Source: Phymatolithon calcareum
Lineage: Eukaryota; Rhodophyta; Florideophyceae; Hapalidiales
Assembly: GCA_977006965.1 (NCBI GenBank)
Contig: OZ345353.1
Coordinates: 3,534,001-3,598,000 of the forward strand
Reading direction: 5' to 3'
Length of the DNA stretch: 64,000 nt
Shown: in pieces, positions 10,639-20,724 of the stretch
Position numbering within the stretch: position 1 is the first letter of the stretch
How the letters are laid out: every line of letters begins with the position of its first letter
Program-made: the position numbers and the translations under genes
Notes under the pieces: generated by a model
Seen by the model: only the letters and a program-made list of their open reading frames with translations
The model's database searches: none
What the model was told of the DNA's origin: nothing

Positions 10639-13477
10639 AGTCTTTTTAGTAGTAGTGAAGCTATCGCATGGCTGCAACTACGGAAATCCGGTTCTCCGGC
10701 AAGCGGTGCTTGTCCGGGAGGATGTTCCTAAGAGTTACTGGATGGTGTCCGGGAACTCTAGTAAGGAGAAGCGCGACACTGCTCGACTTCTCTGGGGAGC
10801 TAGACCGTTGGACGCCGTGAAAGCAAAGTCGCCAAAATTTCGGTTTTATGTTTCGAATAAAACCGCAGATCTTTCTAAAGTCTGTCAAGGCAGGCAGTCT
10901 CCAAGCCTACCTCGCTATCACAAGCAACAAAACCGCTTCTCACGTACGAACTGGTGCTCAGATATACTCGATATAGAAAACAACCATTTCATAATTCGTA
11001 GGCTCACGTCTCCATCACGCTCCACGTCAATGTTAGCCTCTTCGATAACGAACAGGAAAGACGAAGGTTGGATGGAACGACGCCACTTCCTCCATGCCCG
11101 CTTAGTATGTCAAGAAAATGGGGGTGAACCGGAGGAAAGAAAATGCCAGACTGTGTTAAGCTTTCCTCACGAGCACGTACGGAGGGATAGAAGAAGACGA
11201 CACAGCGTACGTTTTAGTGAGAGTTGGAGACACACCTGATCAACGAATCATACGACTGGTACAATGCTTGTCGTCTCTTCGCCTCCCCAGAGCGGACATT
11301 CGCGTATGGTAGCGTGTCGGTACGCATCTAACGCCAAGAAAAAGGAGACGGACGACTGCGGATGGGCCTGCTCACTCCTTATATCTTGCAGAACCGATGA
11401 AATGTCTGTAAATGTATGAAGACGAGCTTCTTTGTTCGTCCGTTAAGGTCTTGACAGTGCTCCAATTAATATTAGTGGAACATGCACGAGTATCAACTGC
11501 TTTCCCCTACGTGAAGAAATACTCAATGAGTTTGATGTCTATGCACGATACCGAGAGTGAGTAAAGTTTCATTGTGAATGCTAGAAAAACCTGCCATTAC
11601 ATTGAGAAATATGGTGTCGTCAATTGAGGAAAAAATACCGCCCAATAGACACTATTGCAGGCTGATAAAAAAAATTTATCAGCTCCTTCAGCTCCCTTAA
11701 AAAGTAGGAAAAGCAAAAATTCGTTATTTCCCTCATTCCCCAGTTCATTCTCGAAGGTCATTTTTCTATACAAGCACCTTCCATCACACACATGCTCCCC
11801 TCTCACCTCGGTTTCCAATTTTCAAGAACTGAATTTCGTTTCAATATCAGGTCGGTAATCGCGGTCTGGATATATTCTGACTTGTGCCACTTCGGGATCT
11901 TGTGCAGCGGACATTTTTCAGATTCAGTAGTCCACGTCCAATCAGGATACTGAAGCGGGTCGGGGAAGAAGAACGGAATGGAAATAGTCGAAACTTTATT
12001 CGAAGTATGGGACGTTCGGATTGAGACAAGGCTCTATCGAGATGTGATTGTACATCGCGTAAGGAGAGAGATCGGCGAAAAGGGTACAGTCTTCTAAGTT
12101 ATAATTTGCCAGTCGTTCGCAATGTTCTGTGCGACAATTGTGTCTCAATCAGGGCTGTAAAAAATACGATTTGCCCAGTATTGCACTTTATAGCGTAATA
12201 CGCAATACAATCATTTCAGCAATCCCGTTTGCAATACAGATTGCAATCATGAAGACGCTGGCAATACCGACTGCAAAACCAAGACTTTACCAATCATACT
12301 ACTTTTTTTTCCTTTCAAGTTTATTTAAAAGCCCCACAGACTTCCGAAGATATGGGCAAGGCTTCCTCTGGTGCTACCTACCTTTGTGTAGCTCACAAAA
12401 CGTCCACCAGAATGGCAGACGGGAAAACTCAGGACTCGAAGTAGTCCTATTTCAGTCCTCTACGGGATTGTTGGTGCTTCGATGCGTGTGGATGACGGCC
12501 CAATCATACTACTGTACTACAGTACCAAAATATGAGACCATAGATCCCTACAACAGGGATACCGCTTGTAAACTTTTCATTGCTGTACACTCATCGCGGC
12601 AGTACCAACGGGTACTGCTACTATGCTGCGTCCGTGCCATGACGATGATGAGAAGCTTGTCCATCCTCCTCAAAAGTTTCGACATCGCGGCGCACTATCG
12701 GCAACTCCTTGTTGAGCCACCTATTATTACAAGTGAAACTGTAGCACCGGTCATGCCAGGGGCCGTCATGGGAATGGCCGGATAAGCGTGGTCTAACAAT
12801 GACAGCTCAGATGTGTGGTGTTGAATAAAGAGGTTTACTTGGTCGTTGATCGATATCGACAGTCCATCGTAGATACTCGATGGTAAACCGTCGATGGATG
12901 ATACTTGTGGGTCGATGAGCCTAAGTACTAAACAGAGGCAACACAGTAGATTGAAGATGACCCACCATGGGCAGGTAAGCGGACACCCATACGGGGAGGT
13001 CAGATAGCTTACCAAACTAACATGGCCCACGGTAAGCGACGGAGAATGTATACACTACTGGCCGGTAAATCTTGCGGCAATACGGAAAGAGAAAAGAAGG
13101 CAACAATGATGAGATGGGAACTCGAGGCTCGCTCACGCGCAGTCCGCGTGTAAGGAGCTCAAGATAAGTAAGAGAATGAGAACGGTGGTGAGGCTGGAGC
13201 TTGCTTGTTTGCGGACGCAACGGGGGAACAGGAAGAGTCTTCTCATACAGCTTGCACAACAAGCAACATGGATGGGCTTGAGACTTCTGCGGACCAATGC
13301 TAACGATATTTCGGCAAATGATAGAGTCCCGCGATCTACAGAAGCAAATCCTGAAGTCCGTAAACACAGGCTCGATTTTGGGGTCCTGTAATGGTCAACT
13401 CCGGAAAAGCAAATTTCTACTTAGTGTGGGTTCTGCTGTAATGATCGGCCAAGAAAAGGAGACCTTTACAGTACAGA
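10639..13477. other. 2.8-kb stretch without a supportable gene
   Basis: Open frames (10595-11239 plus, 12129-12785 plus, 13017-13367 minus) have no recognised domains. At 12160-12290 the heptamer GCAATAC and its complement recur several times. A short perfect hairpin, CTGATAAA with its complement, lies at about 11661-11682. Confidence 0.4.
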
Positions 13478-14563
13478 ATGCCCGAGCTCCCTGCCATCCG
13501 CGATGGCGCCCGTGCTCCTCATGCGCTCGGCGCCCGCCCCCACCCGAGCCCCGCTGACACCGTCCTCGCTCTCACCACGGAATTCTTCCAATTCTTCAGC
13601 CACCTGCGTATCAAATTCGGTGATAATCTCCCGGATTTCCACGACCCCGCTGCAGTGTCCACTTTCGCCCGTACGGCCCGCCGCCAGGGTGGTCATCCAG
13701 AGGCAGTTGGCGCGGCCTTGACGGTCGTTGACTCATGGGCCTCCATGCTCAACGCCATTCACACCCGCCCGACTCCTCGTGCACCCGCTCCCGACCAACC
13801 CCGCGCGGCCAATGCGCAACTTACTTGGGCGCAGATTGCCACCGCTACTGTCCCATTCTCAGTTCCCCCAGTCCCTGTTGCGCCTGACACGGCTGCGCAG
13901 CCTGTCAACATCCCTGACAACGCCCACATGTCCCGCCGCGACCTTGATGCTTTTGAAAATGCTGCATCCACGGCCTTCGGAGATCGCGAACCCACGATCT
14001 CACACCTCTGCTTCCCTGGACAGCCTGTCGCTCGAGCGTCAGCGATCAGACTTGCCCTCGCTCCGGGAGGCTTACATTCTGTCCCCACTGTTTTCATCGC
14101 TGCCCCTGAGGGCGATGGCGTCTACGTCCTTGCGGACGAAGGCACCCACGTTCACATTCTGACATGTTATGAAAATTTCAAAAAAGCAAATAATCGCTTT
14201 CTACCCCACGTCATCACTCCCGCCGCTGTCTTTTCCAAATCTGTACCACTGGCCAACGGAGCTCTGAACGAGGCCGGGAAAGCCACCCTTCGTCTAACTG
14301 TCCAGCGAGAGATCTCGCGTCTCCGTGACCTCAAATGGCGTCCCAAGCCCCGATTCATTAGCGCGCTCACTGCTCTACACCGTTCTCTCGCACCAGTAGG
14401 CTCCGAGGATTTGTCTCTTGAGACCATTGCTGCAGCTGAATCTGGCACTCAAGGGTGCACGAACCAACCGCCTGGACCTCCCGTACCACGATGTATCCAT
14501 AGTCCGCCTCGACATGGTGAAGGCCGCAGCCTGGAAATCACTTCACAGCCTGCTCAAGGATGA
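13478..14563 (+). CDS. N-terminal region of the non-LTR element polyprotein
   Basis: This frame starts at the ATG at 13478 and makes 361 residues. It is Ala/Pro-rich with a central acidic part and ends in basic helices (EISRLRDLKWRPKP). No CCHC or EEP motif is visible. The last 40 residues, after about 14425, become Pro/Gly-rich and look out of frame. The biologically meaningful continuation is the next frame (+1), which overlaps for about 145 nt. Either a +1 ribosomal frameshift or a one-base lesion at about 14418-14450 would join the two into one protein of about 1,290 residues. Confidence 0.65.
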   Translation: MPELPAIRDGARAPHALGARPHPSPADTVLALTTEFFQFFSHLRIKFGDNLPDFHDPAAVSTFARTARRQGGHPEAVGAALTVVDSWASMLNAIHTRPTPRAPAPDQPRAANAQLTWAQIATATVPFSVPPVPVAPDTAAQPVNIPDNAHMSRRDLDAFENAASTAFGDREPTISHLCFPGQPVARASAIRLALAPGGLHSVPTVFIAAPEGDGVYVLADEGTHVHILTCYENFKKANNRFLPHVITPAAVFSKSVPLANGALNEAGKATLRLTVQREISRLRDLKWRPKPRFISALTALHRSLAPVGSEDLSLETIAAAESGTQGCTNQPPGPPVPRCIHSPPRHGEGRSLEITSQPAQG

Positions 14564-17354
14564 AAGTGCAGCTTATAGTACGGCCCGCACTATCTCCCTC
14601 CCACTCCCCGACGCCACAGATCGCGACTGTGGGGTGACTGCACACCGCATCCGGAAGGCCACGCGCCAGGCCCTGAACGGGGATCTCTCAAAGGCTCTCC
14701 AAACACTGGACCACAGGCCTCTGGCATCCACCTCTGACCCAGCCGTCATAGCGGTACTACGTCAAAAACATCCTTCCTCCCCAGCTCCCGTACGAGGCCG
14801 CCTTTACGGCATTGACGCACTCCCGGTGTCATTTATCCTCACACAGGACGATGTGTCTAATGCCCTGTCGAAATTCAACCCTAGCTCTGGGGCCGGACCT
14901 GATGGATTGTACCCCGCCGTCCTGCGCGTTGCCTTTAACGCCACTGACAGGATATCTAATTCTGCAGAGGCTACATTGCGCAACACACTCCTGCCTTTTC
15001 TGCAAAGGATGATACAAGGAGGCCTCCCTACCGCATCTGCTCCCATGCTTGCAGGAGCGAACCTAATTGCAATACAAGAAAATTGTGACGCGGGACCACG
15101 AAAGCTTCGTCCCATAGCAATAGGGAACGTTTACCGCCGCCTCGCCGGTCGCATCTTGGCCAAGAAAGCTGCCAACGGCGGCCAACTGAAAGCTTACCTC
15201 AAGCACCAGCTCGCCGTCGGCACTAAAGGTGGAATAGAAGCTGCCATGCACTCCACCCGGCACGTTGTGCGCAAGTTGGGGAACGATCCTTCATTTGTCC
15301 TCCTTTCAGTTGACCTGTCCAACGCCTTCAATACTTGCTGCCGACAAACGTTTCTTGACTCTGTCATCCTTAATGTCCCCAGGCTGGCCCGATTCGTCCA
15401 TTACCTCTACAGCGAAGATTCTCCTCTCTTCTGTGACGAGGACATCATATGGTCCAAAGCGGGCACACAACAGGGCGACCCGCTAGGTATGCTTCTCTTT
15501 TGCCTCGTCCTGCAGCCAGTGATCGACTCTCTCCAAGAACAATTCGACCTCCCTCTCCACGTCTGGTACGCAGACGATGGGTCCATTGTTGCCCCAGTGC
15601 ACCTCGCACGCACAGTACTCTGCACGCTGGCGAAAGAGTGTGCCAAGTACGGCCTGACACTGAACCTCCTCAAAACCCGGGCATGGTGGCCCACAATGAC
15701 GAGCGACTACCTGCGCCAGCTTCCCTGTGCCCTCCAATGGGACTCTGAAAGGAAACCGAATACTGGAATTACGCTGTTTGGCGCCGCAATTGGCACAGAC
15801 GGATACGAAGCTGCCGCTCTTGATACGCGCTCCAAGGAAGTTCAGAAGTTATTGGAGAACATATCCCTGATACGCCACCCCCAGGTCGGCTACCGACTGC
15901 AACGATACTGTGCTAGCCACCCTAACGTAGTCTACACTCTCCGATGCCAGCCCCATTCACCACTTGTGCTGTCATGTGAAACGCTCGACAAAATCTTCGC
16001 TGAGGGATTCGCTCATGTGCATAGGCTTCCGGTGGAACAACTCGCAGCTGGTACCACGGCAAGAAGACTACTACACCTCCCCATTCTGAAAGCAGGAATG
16101 GGCCTTCTATCCTCCTCCACCACACGGCACGCCGCTTACATTGCCTCCGTTGTGGACACGACAGAGCTAGTTACTGAACTTCTGGCACAGGCACCCCCTT
16201 ACTCTCCAATTGACGCTCTTCATCCAGTCATGAGCCAGATGCATTCTGAAGTCGCGGATATCTCTAGCGATCCGAAATATTGGATTCCAAACTTGCTAGC
16301 GCGATCTTCCGCCAAGAGATCTGATGGGTTTAACCCATCAACACAGAGATTCCTTCTCGACGCCGTTCACAACGTGTCATTTGATTCCCTTCTTCCGCCT
16401 CGCCGACCCATCCACTTCCCACGCCCCACTAGCTTCTCGGGAATCCAGCACCATGAGTTGCAAACATTGCGTGCGCATATGCTCCAGAACGCCACAGAGG
16501 ACGCCAGCAGAGTTCTCACCATGACGCCAAGCCTCCGAATGCGAACCAGACTCACACCGGCCATCTGGAAAACGACGATACAGCGGCGTCTCCGCCTCCC
16601 CCTATTCCCCTCCTCAACACCGCAACACCCCAATTGGTGTCCCTACTGTACCACATACACACGGCATGGGAACGAGAACCCCTTGCGGAAAAGACGGCAC
16701 ATTGATATCTCGAAGCGTAGACGTAACTCACAAGACTCGCAACGACTTGACGTCTACGGGGATCACGCAAGTGTATGCAACAGGGGGAGCACTGGCTACA
16801 CAAGACGACACAACAGCCTGCTGAGCAGCATCGCATACATCCTCTACGGAGGAAATCAGTCTGAAATGAAATACACATTTGAACCCAAAAGCGTTACTGG
16901 CGAGGCCCGGCGGCGACCGGACCTCCTAATCGAACCACGTGCTCATGGGGCAGGGAATTTAAATAACCACGTTGCGGTAGACGTAACGTTCACCAGCCCA
17001 TATGCCCCATGCAACCTTCTGCAGACTTCGAAGGACACAACGTCAATACTAGTCCGATTAGATGACGCAAAAACCGCCAAGTACGCACCTGTTCTCAAGA
17101 ATCGGATTCCGCCTGTGCAGTTCTTTCCGTTCGCCGCGACTACCAACGCCGTTCTCAGCCCTAGCGCGCACGATCTGATCGAGAAACGTGCAAGACATAG
17201 AGCATGCACTAGCGCGCTCCCTGAAGGTGTGCTCAGAGAAATATTTGTTACGCAAATTACGTGCGCCATACACGAATACGTGAGCCTGGCAATCAATGCA
17301 CGTAGACCTAGGACCGAACGTCCAGAGGCCTGGCGTCCGGACCCCGGTGACTGA
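14421..17354 (+). CDS. Reverse transcriptase with zinc knuckle and REL endonuclease
   Basis: The open frame has no early ATG (the first is at 14514), so it is probably read as a continuation of the frame at 13478-14563. RT landmarks in order are SGAGPDGLYPAVL, RKLRPIAIGNVYRR, VDLSNAFNT, AGTQQGDPLG and the catalytic YADDG at 15567-15581. Towards the C-terminus come CPYC and GDHASVCNRGSTGYTRRHN (a CCHC-like knuckle), then RRRPDLLIE and VAVDVTF, matching the PD-D core of restriction-like endonucleases. The protein would nick a DNA target and prime reverse transcription there. The QQGDPLG and DDG signatures differ from the FADD of the other LINEs in this window, so it is a separate lineage. The reading frame is intact to the stop at 17354. 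Confidence 0.85.
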   Translation, partial: RPLLQLNLALKGARTNRLDLPYHDVSIVRLDMVKAAAWKSLHSLLKDESAAYSTARTISLPLPDATDRDCGVTAHRIRKATRQALNGDLSKALQTLDHRPLASTSDPAVIAVLRQKHPSSPAPVRGRLYGIDALPVSFILTQDDVSNALSKFNPSSGAGPDGLYPAVLRVAFNATDRISNSAEATLRNTLLPFLQRMIQGGLPTASAPMLAGANLIAIQENCDAGPRKLRPIAIGNVYRRLAGRILAKKAANGGQLKAYLKHQLAVGTKGGIEAAMHSTRHVVRKLGNDPSFVLLSVDLSNAFNTCCRQTFLDSVILNVPRLARFVHYLYSEDSPLFCDEDIIWSKAGTQQGDPLGMLLFCLVLQPVIDSLQEQFDLPLHVWYADDGSIVAPVHLARTVLCTLAKECAKYGLTLNLLKTRAWWPTMTSDYLRQLPCALQWDSERKPNTGITLFGAAIGTDGYEAAALDTRSKEVQKLLENISLIRHPQVGYRLQRYCASHPNVVYTLRCQPHSPLVLSCETLDKIFAEGFAHVHRLPVEQLAAGTTARRLLHLPILKAGMGLLSSSTTRHAAYIASVVDTTELVTELLAQAPPYSPIDALHPVMSQMHSEVADISSDPKYWIPNLLARSSAKRSDGFNPSTQRFLLDAVHNVSFDSLLPPRRPIHFPRPTSFSGIQHHELQTLRAHMLQNATEDASRVLTMTPSLRMRTRLTPAIWKTTIQRRLRLPLFPSSTPQHPNWCPYCTTYTRHGNENPLRKRRHIDISKRRRNSQDSQRLDVYGDHASVCNRGSTGYTRRHNSLLSSIAYILYGGNQSEMKYTFEPKSVTGEARRRPDLLIEPRAHGAGNLNNHVAVDVTFTSPYAPCNLLQTSKDTTSILVRLDDAKTAKYAPVLKNRIPPVQFFPFAATTNAVLSPSAHDLIEKRARHRACTSALPEGVLREIFVTQITCAIHEYVSLAINARRPRTERPEAWRPDPGD

Positions 17355-17440
17355 TACTTAGGACCATTCAAGTGTCATACCTTCTAGCGGAAGTAAAAAG
17401 TACATACGAATCTATTTCGATTGTCATTGGCCGAATATGA

Positions 17441-18274
17441 GGACATTCGCTAAATGGTCACCAAAATTGGTGAAAGTACGCTAAATAGACACCCTAGGCA
17501 AAACCTACTACTCATCCGTTTCTCAGAGCACTCTATGCGACAGTAAAATTTATTGCGTGCGCTGCTCTCTCTGGTTTAGTTCCTCGTGGCATTCTCCGTC
17601 ATCGAAGGTGGTGAGATCGATGATCTTAAACTGAGCCGCTTTGTCGATGTGCTTTCGCTTCGCTTGGACAAGGTTGTGAATGTTGGGCGCATGTCTATGA
17701 GAAGTGGCCGGTATGCCCACACGGGGAGCAGTGACGGGTCTCATTTTGGACAGCACGTAGGGCTTCTTGTGCTTGCGGGCGGCTTAACGACAATGACAAA
17801 TGGCACTAAATCATCTAGTATTTGCTGGTCACCAGGGACTCCAACACGCGTGAAGCTGCCCTCGTGTTCCTTGGACCACGCTCTCAACATCCATACGCCC
17901 TCGAACCTGTGCTTGTTCCACGGGTCGAACGCGACCCGATGCTACACGAAGCGCCTAGCACCTACAAAAGTGCAGCGACGACGCGGCTGCATGGCCGCTG
18001 GTGCTCTTACGTAGTCGCCCACCTGTAGCACCAGCTCCTTCTTGTCCATGATTTTAGAGCGAGTAGTGCGGGAGCATTGTGAGTTGAGCTTGTCAGACGA
18101 ATTCGAGGATGTGCATAAAACTTGGATGTAGGGGAAGTAGCAGAGCTACTTCCCTTTTTTCCCTCCAGAAAAACCAAATGTCAGCGCTTCACGTAATGGA
18201 TGAGTTGTAGTTTTGGCTTGAGTGTCCATTTAGCGTACTTTTACAACTCTTGGTGGCCATTTACCGAATTTCCT
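17441..18274. mobile_element. MULE-like element remnant with long inverted ends
   Basis: The left end (17441-17495) and right end (18222-18274) are inverted copies with roughly 80% identity over about 50 bp, sharing TTCG.TAAATGG.CACCAA and AAAGTACGCTAAAT. The sequence CGAATATGAG occurs at 17432-17441 and 18275-18284 as a 9-10 bp target duplication. The interior carries the degraded C-terminus of a transposase on the minus strand and a hairpin at about 18134-18156. Duplication length and long ends point to a Mutator-like element that was internally deleted. Confidence 0.75.
17550..18014 (-). pseudogene. MULE transposase C-terminal fragment with CCHC knuckle
   Basis: Read on the minus strand at about 17685-17745, the DNA encodes a C-X2-C-X4-H-X4-C zinc knuckle (CSPCGHTGHFS, stop, TC) with an in-frame TAG inside it. 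Upstream is a basic proline-containing segment (VKPPARKHKKPYV), the type of linker that precedes the knuckle at the end of Mutator-like transposases. The reading is broken by at least one frame change and two stops. No catalytic DDE part is left. The assignment rests on the knuckle, the linker and the surrounding MULE-like ends. Confidence 0.55.
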
Positions 18275-18284
18275 CGAATATGAG

Positions 18285-18952
18285 ATGTCTCCGCTTTTTC
18301 GCCGCCTTTTCGGAGCTATTTCGATCCTCCGGATTGCGAACGTCGCCGTTGGGCTCGCATCCGGCCCCATTTCAATCGGAAGACACTCCATTCCGCCTAA
18401 TGCAAAATGTGTATTGCCTCGTCCACGATTGAAAAAGACAACCTCGCGCTCACGATTGCCCATGCGAGGGTTCTGTTATTCATCGAGCGAGCACGCGCAT
18501 ATTGAATAATCGTCTTACATCAGATACAGGAAATCAGCAGCTGCCCCATTGCGCTGGGGTAGCGTTTTTAACAGAAATAAGTTGGACTTCTGGGCATGCG
18601 ACGTAGAGAATTATGTGTACCGCGGGTTGGAATACGCTGCTTGGAGTAGTCACCGTTCAATTTGTTGTCGAAAATCCACATCCGACAGTATCATTTACGA
18701 GATCTAGGCGATGTACGTCGGGGCTTGTTGCACACCGCTGTGGAGACCTGAAGAAATCAAGGTATTCCGCTGCTAAAACCGGAGAAGAGTCAGCATTTTG
18801 CTGGGAGTCGGTGCCAGAGAAAAAAGAGAGGACTGTAGTCCTGATAGCCAATTATATCCTGACAATTGGTCAGATGTTATTGCCTGCAAGTCCAGCTGTT
18901 GATCTGAAGATAATTCATGTTAACCCCTTGCCTCGCTTCATCGAACAGCAGA
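18285..18952. other. Upstream region of the uracil phosphoribosyltransferase gene
   Basis: There is no gene in this 670-bp stretch. It separates the MULE remnant from the first housekeeping gene and should contain that gene's promoter. I see no recognisable promoter motif. Confidence 0.4.
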
Positions 18953-19693
18953 ATGACGTCGTTAGAGGAACGCGAGGAAGACAAGACAGCAGCATGGGAT
19001 GCGCTCACTGGGGAATTCCCACAACTTCAAATTCACCCTCAGACCGCGCAGTTACGATGTCTAATGACGACAATCTCCTCCGTCGACACTCCTCGTTCCG
19101 ACTGGGTATTCTACGCCGATCGTGTGAACCGTTTAATCGTTGAATTCGCGCTGAATTTTCTTCCTGTTGACCCAGTCACTGTGACGTCCCCGGTGGATGC
19201 GGAGCTGGTATCGGGGCTTGCATTCGCCGGAAGTATTGTCGGCGTCTCCATCATTCGCGCCGGCGAAGCAATGGAAATCGCCCTGCGTTCGTGCTGTCGG
19301 AACGTTCGTATTGGAAAAATCCTCATCCAGCGCGACGAAGACACGGCAGAGCCTGTGTTCTATATGGCGAAATTACCACCGGATATCGCACATCGTCACG
19401 TCCTGCTTCTGGATCCTATGCTTGCGACCGGAGGAAGCGCTCTTGTCGCCATTCAAAAACTGCTCAGTGCAGGGGTGCAAGAAGAGCACATTGTTTTTGT
19501 CAATGTTGTGGCTTCGCCTGAGGGAATTCGAAAACTGCTCACTACGCATCCGCGAATTAAATTGTGTACGGCGAGTGTGGCCGTCGGGTTGAACGCAAAA
19601 TCTTACATAAGACAAAGTTTGGGCGATTATGGCGATCGGTACGTTCACTTTTTGGGATGGTGGAGGTTGAAGAAGAAAAGCTTATGGATCTAA
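18953..19693 (+). CDS. upp: Uracil phosphoribosyltransferase
   Basis: The enzyme transfers ribose-5-phosphate from PRPP to uracil, giving UMP in pyrimidine salvage. The frame gives 246 residues from the ATG at 18953; an in-frame ATG at 18917 would add 12. Family landmarks in order are RVNRLIVEFALNFLP, GVSIIRAGEAME, the segment QRDEDTAEPVFYMAKLPPDI, and the PRPP loop LLLDPMLATGGS. The uracil-binding C-terminal block GLNAKSYI then GDYGDRY follows. The usual FGT ending after GDRY is replaced here by a 14-residue tail with WW and a run of lysines. The VAVGLN stretch lacks the acidic residue that many homologues have just before GLN. No targeting peptide is evident, so the cytosol is likely. Confidence 0.9.
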   Translation: MTSLEEREEDKTAAWDALTGEFPQLQIHPQTAQLRCLMTTISSVDTPRSDWVFYADRVNRLIVEFALNFLPVDPVTVTSPVDAELVSGLAFAGSIVGVSIIRAGEAMEIALRSCCRNVRIGKILIQRDEDTAEPVFYMAKLPPDIAHRHVLLLDPMLATGGSALVAIQKLLSAGVQEEHIVFVNVVASPEGIRKLLTTHPRIKLCTASVAVGLNAKSYIRQSLGDYGDRYVHFLGWWRLKKKSLWI

Positions 19694-20724
19694 CCAGTTC
19701 GTCTTTTGTTTTTGACGTGGCTTATGGGACGTGCTGCAGATATTTCCACACGGACGCTTAGACGTCATTGTATCATCACCAATGAGGCGCATCCTGCCCA
19801 TGATATTTCGTCGAGCAACAGAGCAACGACTAAATTGCTCCAAAAAGGGAGAATTTCTGTGTATGTTTCGTGTGCCAAGTTCAACATGACGAGCTTGCGG
19901 GTCTGAGGAGTTCAACTCCGCTTCCCGAAACTTACAAATTGCGTGACAAATACATGACCAATCCAAGGTACAGTTTTAAGAAATCCTTTTTTTGACGCGC
20001 GCCAAAAACCTCGGATTCCCAGAGATATCATGTAGGTCACTTATTCTCAGGAAATGTGCAAGGCATGTGGGCTTAGGTTCGTTTTAGTCAGTAACTATGA
20101 TTAACTGCATCTATCCTAAAACTCTTTGGTAACACATACACAAGGTGTTTATCCGGCTGGGATAGGTCGAAAAGAGGATTAGTGTCATAGTAACTAGCTC
20201 AACTCAGCTGCATTGAATCAAAGCGGATATTCGTCATCGCTCTCGCTCACTTGCTACATTCCAGAACCGACTGACCCCACTGGAATCGTTTCTCAGCATG
20301 TCACTTCCAAAGTTCCCGGTCCGAACTCCCTACGCGTGTAGACTCAAAGAACGCAGCGCTAACTTCAAGTTGTTCCCAATTGCGCAAACTTTGTTCTCGG
20401 GCCCGCGAAAGGAGCCGGTGCCGTCTACATCAACGCTCATGGTTCGACAGCACGGAAGCAAGCGAGAGCTTCTCCACCAAAATTGAAATGGTGAGTCTGT
20501 TCATCAAGTGACAGACGGTCTCGGTGACATGCAACGCCGAAGCAACCGCATCTGATACCATTAACAACACGTCCCAAAGTTCTCGAACGCAAAAGTGTCT
20601 TGGCAGCATCTAAAGAACATGGCGAGGTTAGGAGTTCGTTGATCGATGTAAACCTCCTTGGTGCTTAGAAACAGTAAGCCGAAAATGGAGATAGTTTTTA
20701 TGAACAAATAGTACATCACATGCA
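19694..20724. other. 1-kb intergenic region
   Basis: It lies between the converging uracil phosphoribosyltransferase and DnaJ-like genes. I see no gene, transposon end or repeat. Confidence 0.45.

Larger units (their letters stand above)
13478..17354 (+). mobile_element. Non-LTR retrotransposon with C-terminal restriction-like endonuclease
   Basis: The element spans two overlapping open frames encoding a leader region, a reverse transcriptase and a C-terminal zinc-knuckle plus PD-(D/E)XK-like nuclease, the architecture of R2-like or early-branching non-LTR elements. No EEP-type endonuclease is present at the N-terminus. The 5' and 3' limits beyond the coding region and a target duplication were not resolved. 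Its coding sequence is noticeably more C-rich at third positions than the LINE at 28 kb. Confidence 0.8.

Noticed and set aside
10595-11239. 214-residue plus-strand ORF
   Set aside because: It has a non-ATG start, overlaps the start of the opposing membrane-protein gene, and has random-looking composition.
12129-12785. 218-residue plus-strand ORF
   Set aside because: It starts at a non-ATG codon in a GCAATAC repeat-rich area with no domain; chance is likely.
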